Assembly: GCA_026545225.1 (NCBI GenBank)
Contig: CM048845.1
Span: 31,866,001-31,930,000, forward strand
Direction of reading: 5' to 3'
DNA from: Cornus controversa
Lineage: Eukaryota > Streptophyta > Magnoliopsida > Cornales > Cornaceae
DNA: 64,000 nt
In this document: positions 57,388-64,000 of the stretch, one piece after another
Position numbering within the stretch: position 1 is the stretch's first letter
Layout: each line of letters opens with the position of its first letter
Made by a program: the position numbers and the translations under genes
The notes under the pieces: generated by a model
What the model was told of the DNA's origin: nothing
Databases searched by the model: none
The model's input: the letters and a program-made list of their open reading frames with translations, nothing else

Positions 57388-57588
57388 AAAAAGGTTAGGT
57401 CAAAAGTCAAAAGGTAGCATGGTCTTTTTACCATCAAAAAGTGGTCTGACACTGCCTACTTTTGGCAGGAGGGGGTGTATGTGATATACGACACAAATCT
57501 CAGGGGGTGTTGGTGACAAAACTACACAAAGTTGTAGCCGCGTGACAATATCTCAAACCTCAAGGGGTGTCAATGAAGTTAACCCAAA
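57388..57588 (-). repeat. Mutator-like terminal inverted repeat, copy B
   Basis: Begins GGGTTAACTTCATTGACACC on the minus strand; counterpart of 53815-54016. Confidence 0.5.
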
Positions 57589-59040
57589 AATTTATTTTAT
57601 ATGGCTGGATGGTTAGCTTGATTAAGCTAAGCACATAACTAAGTTACATGTGAGACCTAATTTTTGACGAAGCTATTGGATCAACATTTGTTGATTTGGT
57701 TAGCTAAAAGGAGTTTTAGCTAAGCAATAGGAGATACTCTTACACTTCCCTTAGAAGTATCGATAAGAACATTAAAATGCAATCTCTAATGTAACTATAT
57801 TAAATCAACCTGTCAATAATACATATGTTCAAGCATATACAAGGTGATCTAAAGTCACGAAATTATTATAATATATTAGACCATAAAAATTAGTTGATTA
57901 CCTATTTCAAGCATTTAAATGGGTTGAAATCTATTTGATTACCTTCCCTAATAATTGTTTTGAGGAAGTGAATCCTAGAATTTAATTCAAGCATTCTATC
58001 GAATATAAAAAAAAAATGTTGTACTTGAGATGATTTTGAGAGAGGTGGACGTCGGCAAACCTTATTCTCATTTTTAGAAAGGCTGTTCCCAAATTTCAAA
58101 CCCAATTTTGAATCTGAAATATACCGCTTTGGGCAAGGACACTTACCATCACACCAAGCAGTCTGTCGAACATGTTAAGTGCAAACTGGTGTTTTCCCAC
58201 ATATAACAATATTATATGCTTAGATGAATCAAAAAAACAAATTAAACTCACCCAACCTCTATTCCATAATTTCGAAGAGAAGACATAGATGAATCAAGTA
58301 ATACAATAGTGATTGAAAATATAGACAACCTACCTTTACTATATATATATATATATAGACGTAGAAAGATTCATTACACATCGCTATATAATATATACAT
58401 TTAGATATTCTAATTAGAAAAACAACACATTGTTTTTCATCTTCTAGTTTTTTCTTGTGTTTTTCAAATAAATATGGACTTATCCATGATTAGCTGAACT
58501 ATTTCTATGGACTTATTTGCATCTATATAATACATATAGAGAACTTGGAGAGAAAGGATGATGATGGAGTAGAAGAGTGACGCTGATGATGGAGTTCTCT
58601 AAACTAGGTCATATGTGAATTCTCTGAGCTCGGTGAAGATGGAATCTGACGATAGAGTGGAGAGAGTGATTGGTGCTAGTGACGATGGAGTCGGGAAAGT
58701 TATCTGTGTTCGGTGATGATGGAGTCGAGAGTTCGATTGAATTTTAAGTTGGAATTAAAATTATGACTCTGAGCTTTGGTATAATCGAAGAATTGGGCCA
58801 TTTTGAATTCAAACTGAATTCCACTTCCATATTTGTGTAGTGAAACCAAAAAAAACATTTGGAATTGGCCCCCCCAATTCCAATTCCAAGGGCCCAATTC
58901 CAAACATCCGAACAAACCCTTTATTCATTTTCTTCCCCACTTTGCCAATATACATGTTTAGAAACAAACTTGTACATTTTATTTTCAAATTAACTAACTA
59001 GTCATTCCTCACTTTCAACTATAAAACATATGTTTCATGA
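57589..59040. other. Non-coding part of duplication copy B
   Basis: Counterpart of 54017-55376, AT-rich, no gene seen. Confidence 0.5.
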
Positions 59041-59380
59041 TTCATGAGCTCCCACATTGTGATAGCATGCTTGGGCAGTGGGGGCATGCAAACAAGGAAC
59101 TGTCAGCAAACCTGTTCCATTGTTGGCTGAGATTTTTGATTGGGATGTACACATGCTAGTGCTAGCCTTGTTACAAGAACCACATCCTGAACAACCGATT
59201 GATTTGCAGGAAGGAGAGGACGTGGATCCATAACATCCTTCAACATTATATGTTGAGCTAATGCCAATGATAGTGAGGACAGAAGTTCTCCTGGATGTCT
59301 TCCCATTATTGTTTCGAGGGCCACAACTCCGAAACTATAAACATCACATTTTTCAATCACAATCATGGTGAAGGCAAGTT
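59041..59380 (-). pseudogene. Leucine-rich-repeat receptor kinase fragment (C-terminal kinase exon)
   Basis: After an acceptor-like TTGATGCAG the minus strand reads [37 protein letters not shown], then MLKDVMDPR and [20 protein letters not shown]. This is the C-lobe (subdomains IX-XI) of an MIK2/MDIS1-interacting-type LRR receptor kinase. In-frame TGA follows EQVC at about 59105-59107, while the family sequence would continue; QFLVCMPPLPKHA follows. The catalytic loop and the receptor part are absent. Its 3' end merges with the repeat end CTCATGAATCATGAAACATA shared with the segmental duplication. Confidence 0.8.
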
Positions 59381-59575
59381 CTGCATCAACAAAAAATAAA
59401 AAGTATGCAAGTGATGCATCAACAAGAAATATACATGTAAGAGGAAACCAAGTTTTACTTTATCGTTTGCAATAAGAAAGAAAAACATTAATTACAATGT
59501 TGCAAATAAATATTATAGAATTTATTCATCTATTTGTCTCCTATATCCATAGTGAAGCAATTACAAATACATTTA

Positions 59576-59709
59576 GGGTGTGTTCGGTTTCATGGAATTA
59601 GAGCTTGGGAATTGGAATTGGAAATTTTTTTGTTAATGATTAACAGAATTTTATTAACAAAATTTTATTCAATTCCACCAATTCCAATTCCGCGCAGCCG
59701 AACACAACC
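59576..59709. mobile_element. 134-bp MITE with TTA target duplication
   Basis: The ends GGGTGTGTTCGG and CCGAACACAACC are inverted repeats with one mismatch, flanked by TTA at 59573-59575 and 59710-59712. A 3-bp TTA duplication fits a Tourist/PIF-Harbinger-type MITE. The interior is GGAATTGGAATTGG-rich and palindromic. Confidence 0.8.
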
Positions 59710-59712
59710 TTA

Positions 59713-60454
59713 GTTATTTTTCCTTGTGATTTTTTACAGATAGTGAGAAGTGATATTTTTTATAAAAAAAAAACTAAAAGGCAGCCTCTAAGAGGATCCT
59801 GTGTGTGATCTCAGTTTGGCAACAAGAAACATTTGATGTATCTTAAACCAGATTCAACGAGGATGGTGAAGGTACTGTAGCATCTTCACTTGATCGGCTG
59901 CCATGGAATCACAAGCCATCACCTTTTCTAAACTATTTCAGTCTCCTTTTCTTTCCTTCTCCCTTGTTTTTTTTTTCATCAGATCTTCTCTACTTCTCTA
60001 ACTTTCGGGGCCTCTCCTCACCTCACCATTACTTTTTTTTTTCTCCCAATATATATACGATCAGCTGCACTATATATCTCTCTAACCTAATCCTTATATC
60101 AAGTCAAGAATCAACATCAACTTTTCTTTTCCAATTTTCTCTTTAATTCTAAAACTAACACTCTTTTTTTTTTTTTTTTTTGCTTTATCTAATACAACAT
60201 ATTTGTATCTACCATGCCAATGCAAAAATGCCGCCCCCACCAGCTAGCATTTCATTTTTTTTTATAAGAAATGAGAAACCCTATTGACACAAATTCTTAA
60301 AAATTCCCTTAGGACACCTTTGCCTTTATATTAATTTCCAAATCACCCTTCTTTGATAAATTCAATAAAGTGTCCTCGCAATTAGGTTAGTGCGTATAAA
60401 ATAATAACAGGATAATTAAATAAATCATGAAAAATAAAACCCAAAATTTATCTT
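59713..60454. other. Non-coding stretch, nothing recognised
   Basis: CT- and AT-rich sequence with poly-T runs at about 59968 and 60164-60181. No coding or RNA signal was found. Confidence 0.4.
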
Positions 60455-60499
60455 TCAACGTAAAATGACACTAATGCCCTTATAGATCATTTGAACATT

Positions 60500-61145
60500 A
60501 AAACTTGGGCAAACATGTTCATGGGCTTTTCGGACCATCAAAACACAATTTTGCTTCTTGATGTACCATGAAAAAAGATTAGTACCAACGTAGAAACAAT
60601 CACCTGAAGTACTTTTCCTATCATCCTTGTTAGTAAGACAATAAGCATCAGTGTAACCTGCAATCTCAGAGTTAGACTCTATAGAATAACGTAATACATA
60701 ATTCAAAGTACTGTTGACATAACGAATGGTGCGTTTAACTGCAATGAGATGTTTCTCCCTAGGATCAGCTTGATTCCTAGCACATACTCCTACACTAAAT
60801 GCAATGTTAGGTCTACTAGTTGTCAAATACAAGCTGCCAATCATACTCCTATACATTAATGAAGGGTCAACTCTCTTAGAATCCGAGTTCCTCTCCAATT
60901 TGGAAGAAGTACTCATAGGAGTTTGCATATGTTTGGAACCTTTCAAACCAAACTTCTTGACTAACTCATTTGCATACTTAGTTTGAGATATAAAAATTCC
61001 ACCATCAAATTAATTCACTTGGAGTCTAAGAAAAAATATTAGTTCACCAACCATGCTCATTTCAAAAGTATTACTCATATCTCTAGCAAATTCATGAACA
61101 AGGTTAGCAAGTACTACTTTCATTCCATCATCGGGCGTAGACATC
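60500..61145 (-). pseudogene. Ty1/copia reverse transcriptase-RNase H fragment
   Basis: The minus strand reads PDDGMKVVLANLVHEFARDM, FISQTKYANELVKKFGLKGS, KHMQTPMSTSSKLERNSDSK, MYRSMIGSLYLTTSRPNIAF and DDRKSTSGDCFYVGTNLFSW. This is the end of a copia reverse transcriptase and the start of RNase H. An in-frame TAA (near 61009-61011) and changed catalytic-region residues show decay. It abuts a Ty3 gag piece at about 61150-61166. Confidence 0.85.
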
Positions 61146-61165
61146 ATCTTTAGATGTTTCTTTAC

Positions 61166-61405
61166 TTACTCCAACCAATTATCCACTACCAATGGATCCG
61201 AGCTCCCATCAAAATTAAGAGGCATCAACTTTTTAAATCGAGTGATGAACTTAAAACACCTCTCACTTTCACTTTCTTTCGGTTGTTGCACATTAGTATC
61301 AGCTGTTATCAGAAAATCTCTAAGGGCCGCGGTTATCTCTGTGACCAAGCGGTCTCCCTCAAGAACTCCATCCCCAACTGCCCCTCCATGGCGTTTAGGT
61401 GGCAT
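61166..61405 (-). pseudogene. Ty3-type gag N-terminal fragment
   Basis: ATG at 61405 opens MPPKRHGGAVGDGVLEGDRL and runs to RFKKLMPLNFDGSSDPLVVD and NWLE, then TAA at 61166. This is the start of a Ty3/gypsy gag (the FDG-SDP--V-NWL motif) cut off after about 79 residues, exactly where copia sequence begins. The ATG lies only 7 bp after the GGGCGTGACA end of the neighbouring LTR, and no primer site is seen between them. Confidence 0.75.
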
Positions 61406-61412
61406 GATTCTA

Positions 61413-63940
61413 TGTCACGCCCCGATTCCCGAGGTCCAGAAACCAAGGTGTGAACCCCGTGTAATCACCCTCGCGCTACAACCACCACCTGATCATACAA
61501 TCTCAATTTCCTATTATTTTCACGAAAATTAGGCATGACCCATTCCAAATAATCAGATCCTAGCATGTTATACCTGCTTTCAATTCAAATGGACACTTCT
61601 GGGCACGTGTCCCCCCAGCATTTATATCTAACAATAAAAATGGACACTTCTGGGCACGTGTCCCCCCAACATTTATACAACATGCATAATACAGTCAAAA
61701 ATATACATGTTTAAGTCCTTGAATGTCCGTATTATATACATACATCACATAAAAAAAAATACAACTGAAGGAACTGAATCTACATAATCGCTCCTTACAT
61801 TTAATCCAAATGTACAACATCATCAAATATTTTGGACATAAACTAGATTCTAAGGAATCTAACCACCACCTCTACCATCAGTACCATCAGTTCTCCAACT
61901 GACTCCGTAATCAGCAATACCTGCAAAACCTGGGAGGGGGTGAGCTCAAAGGCCCAACAAGGTATGCAGAACCATACTATCACCGCTGCAGCAGGTCGAT
62001 CCTCACATATTCTCAAAAATATACATGCACTTAAATATATCCCGATATTTAAGACCATGTTCCTCCTAGCATGCATGAACCAACAATGTATATGGCTACT
62101 CTAGCACATATGAACATACAAAATCTACTACACATGACTTATGAAAATCATTTACAACATGCTCAAGGCAATACACGTCCGACACCAATATGTATAGAAA
62201 ACATATATGAATAGAAGCATTTACATGAACAATGTAAATCAAATACCACATCACCTACTCAACAAGCAGCAAATCCAGATACAATGCACAGGCATTTAAA
62301 CAGTATAACATGCTTTCCTTCCCACCACATATATGTATATACACACACATATATATATCCTCACATCCCATGTATAAACAATATCCACCTTTATATATAT
62401 ATATGCACATATATATACAAACACCACATATGACCAAATTAAGAACATATGTAAAAATTAACCAACATAACTAAAATATACATAGGAGATAGAGGCAAGA
62501 ATCAACTTGCCTTGGGTCTCGCCTTCGCTAAGTCCGCATCTGCAAAGCGGTCCAGACCCGATCTCAATCCAGCCCAATGTCGTAGTCCACACCACTGATC
62601 CAACTGAACCGTTTTCCCTTCCTTTTCAATTTCCATACTTGGCCTAATTTATGTTAGGAGCCCAGTTCATAAACCATTTTCAATTGACCCAGTTTTTATC
62701 CAAGTTGGCAGCCCAAGCTCACCATCTTCTCACAATCCATTTCCTTTTTCAAATCACCCACTATCCAAGTTCAATCTCAAGCTATACCAAACCCAATCAA
62801 TAAATTAAGTTTGGCCCACTTCTAGTTCCATTGGAAATCTAACACAACTCAAGGCCTAAGCCCAATGCACAAACCATCATCCATATATATGTATATATGT
62901 TTCACCACCACTATATATATATATATATATATCAAATGCACGACCCACAAGTTTCGGCACCATTCGAAACCACCAAACCGGTTACTACAGGCTGCTCAAA
63001 CTAAATCTGCAAGCTGCTGAACCCAATTCTAAAATCCTCCATTGGACACTCTGAACCCACCAAAACATCCACAATCAAACACAACCCAGCTCTCCGCCGA
63101 GCACTACCACCTCTAATAACCGTTGTCGGCTCCAAAAACAAATTAGAAATTTATTTCTAAAACTCCGACATCACCAATTTCACTGTCAACGGACCCATAA
63201 CCAGCCTCACCACCATCAGCCGTGAACCACCCAAAGTACACACCAAGCCAACAAACCATACACAAGTGGAACTCATTCAAAAACAAAACCCAACCACTAG
63301 CAACCGAAAATAGCGACTCACCTCAATGGACCTACCAGCCGAAGCCAAACACGGTGAACCACTCGCCAACACCACCTATTATGGCCACCCGCAAATACCG
63401 AACACCAAAACTAGTCGCAACCCACGAGCTCCACCTATGGAACCTCCATTATCAGACCACCACAGCAAGCTGCCCAAACAGCCATGAAAACCTTAAAATC
63501 GAACCCACATTGAAGAGCCCAACAGAGCACAACAAACCGGACCCATTAACCACCTCAACCGAGCCACTTCACCTTCGAGCACCACCATACACGGCCATAG
63601 TAGCCATGCCCAAGCCACCTGAAACCACCCCAAAACCCAGCTGTGGAAAACTCATCCGAGGCTCCACCTTGCTCCAGCCGAACACCATTGAACCCGGTCA
63701 CCCACCAGGTTGTCCGAACCGAACCCGAAGCCTCACGGGACCATCTCACCACAACCGAACCTAGCCACCAACCCAAGAGTCAAAACCCATCTCTTCCTCG
63801 CTATCGTCACTACCGTGGGAATCACCGTCGAGCCAAACGAAACCCACAGCCGCTGCTATCGTCGTCGCCCAGGCCGGAGCTCCATCGTGAACAACCCAAC
63901 TGCAGCCGGCCCAACTCCTCTCTCTACCCTCGATTCTCTT

Positions 63941-63980
<40 letters not shown>

Positions 63981-64000
63981 TTTCCCTTTCTTTCTTCTCT
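61413..64000 (-). repeat. Long LTR-like element of the GGGCGTGACA family, partial at the window end
   Basis: Read on the minus strand it ends GGGGCGTGACA at 61413. It matches the outer parts of 49082-52091 in order, and the 38508-38930 piece. It carries two GGGGGGACACGTGCCC units (near 61610 and 61660). Farther in, it has GC-richer sequence and a long (CT)n tract at 63900-64000. The frames seen here (for example 63222-63764) lack domains and look like composition artefacts. Its other end is outside the window. Confidence 0.65.

Larger units (their letters stand above)
55540..59058 (-). repeat. Segmental duplication, copy B
   Basis: Partner of 52092-55376. Differences include longer (AT)n near 56980-57007, an extra GGAATTGGCCCCCCC segment near 58860-58920 and many point changes. 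The order of parts is the same. Confidence 0.9.

Noticed and set aside
63222..63764. 180-codon frame near the window end as a gene
   Set aside because: It lies inside the LTR-like element, has Pro/Thr-rich composition without a domain, and is mirrored by frames on the other strand.

Overview
The window reads as a repeat-dense stretch of a plant nuclear genome, from a eudicot and probably an asterid. The evidence is R1-type (late-blight-like) NB-LRR sequence, GT-AG introns, Ty1/copia and Ty3 LTR retrotransposon debris, a TRIM, a CACTA (En/Spm-type) transposon and long AT-rich intergenic DNA. I see no intact host gene. Everything recognisable is transposon-encoded, a pseudogene, or a captured or decayed gene fragment. 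Species cannot be told from the sequence.

Left part, 1-16 kb. The 5' end of a Ty3-type retrotransposon lies on the minus strand: LTR 3100-3872, primer site, and an uninterrupted gag-protease frame 3013-2 that leaves the window. It sits at the edge of the first copy of a 943-bp direct repeat (3873-4815 and 5196-6138). Next come an R1-like CC-NB-LRR pseudogene with several lesions (6211-8911), a deleted relic of a second copy (9967-10392), a fold-back element (12340-13321), CT-rich repeats and a 67-bp minisatellite (14506-15150).

Centre, 16-44.7 kb. A small fold-back element made of CACCCTTAAAT-type units (about 16010 to 44740) was hit twice. A TRIM (16242-16812, TSD ACCAC) and a CACTA element of 27,007 bp (16890-43896, TSD ACC) both lie in it. 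The CACTA carries a spliced TnpD-like transposase gene (31148-34733, one in-frame stop) and an apparently intact spliced TnpA-like gene (34982-37268). Around them sit pieces of at least five unrelated host genes: an SMXL-type double-Clp-N gene, ribosomal protein eS10, NatC auxiliary subunit NAA35, a TKI1-like gene and a phosphoglycerate-mutase-like gene. A 1.45-kb Mutator-like element is inserted in the intron of the NAA35 fragment. This multi-gene-capture CACTA is the most notable object in the window.

Right part, 44.7-64 kb. There is a POT1 (telomere end-binding) pseudogene fragment and a diverged 0.6-0.8-kb direct duplication with an LTR and primer-site remnant between the copies. There are long-LTR-like elements of one family (49082-52091, 61413 to the window end, and a piece at 38508-38930), one invaded by a truncated copia element. 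A 3.4-3.7-kb tandem segmental duplication (52092-55376 and 55540-59058) carries Ty3 reverse transcriptase remnants, a fragment resembling an inositol-polyphosphate 5-phosphatase and CAC-rich sequence. A receptor-kinase fragment, a 134-bp MITE, and copia and Ty3 fragments follow.

Functionally, the only genes that look usable are the two CACTA genes (transposase plus DNA-binding accessory protein) and the Ty3 gag-protease frame. The rest records successive insertion, gene capture and decay.
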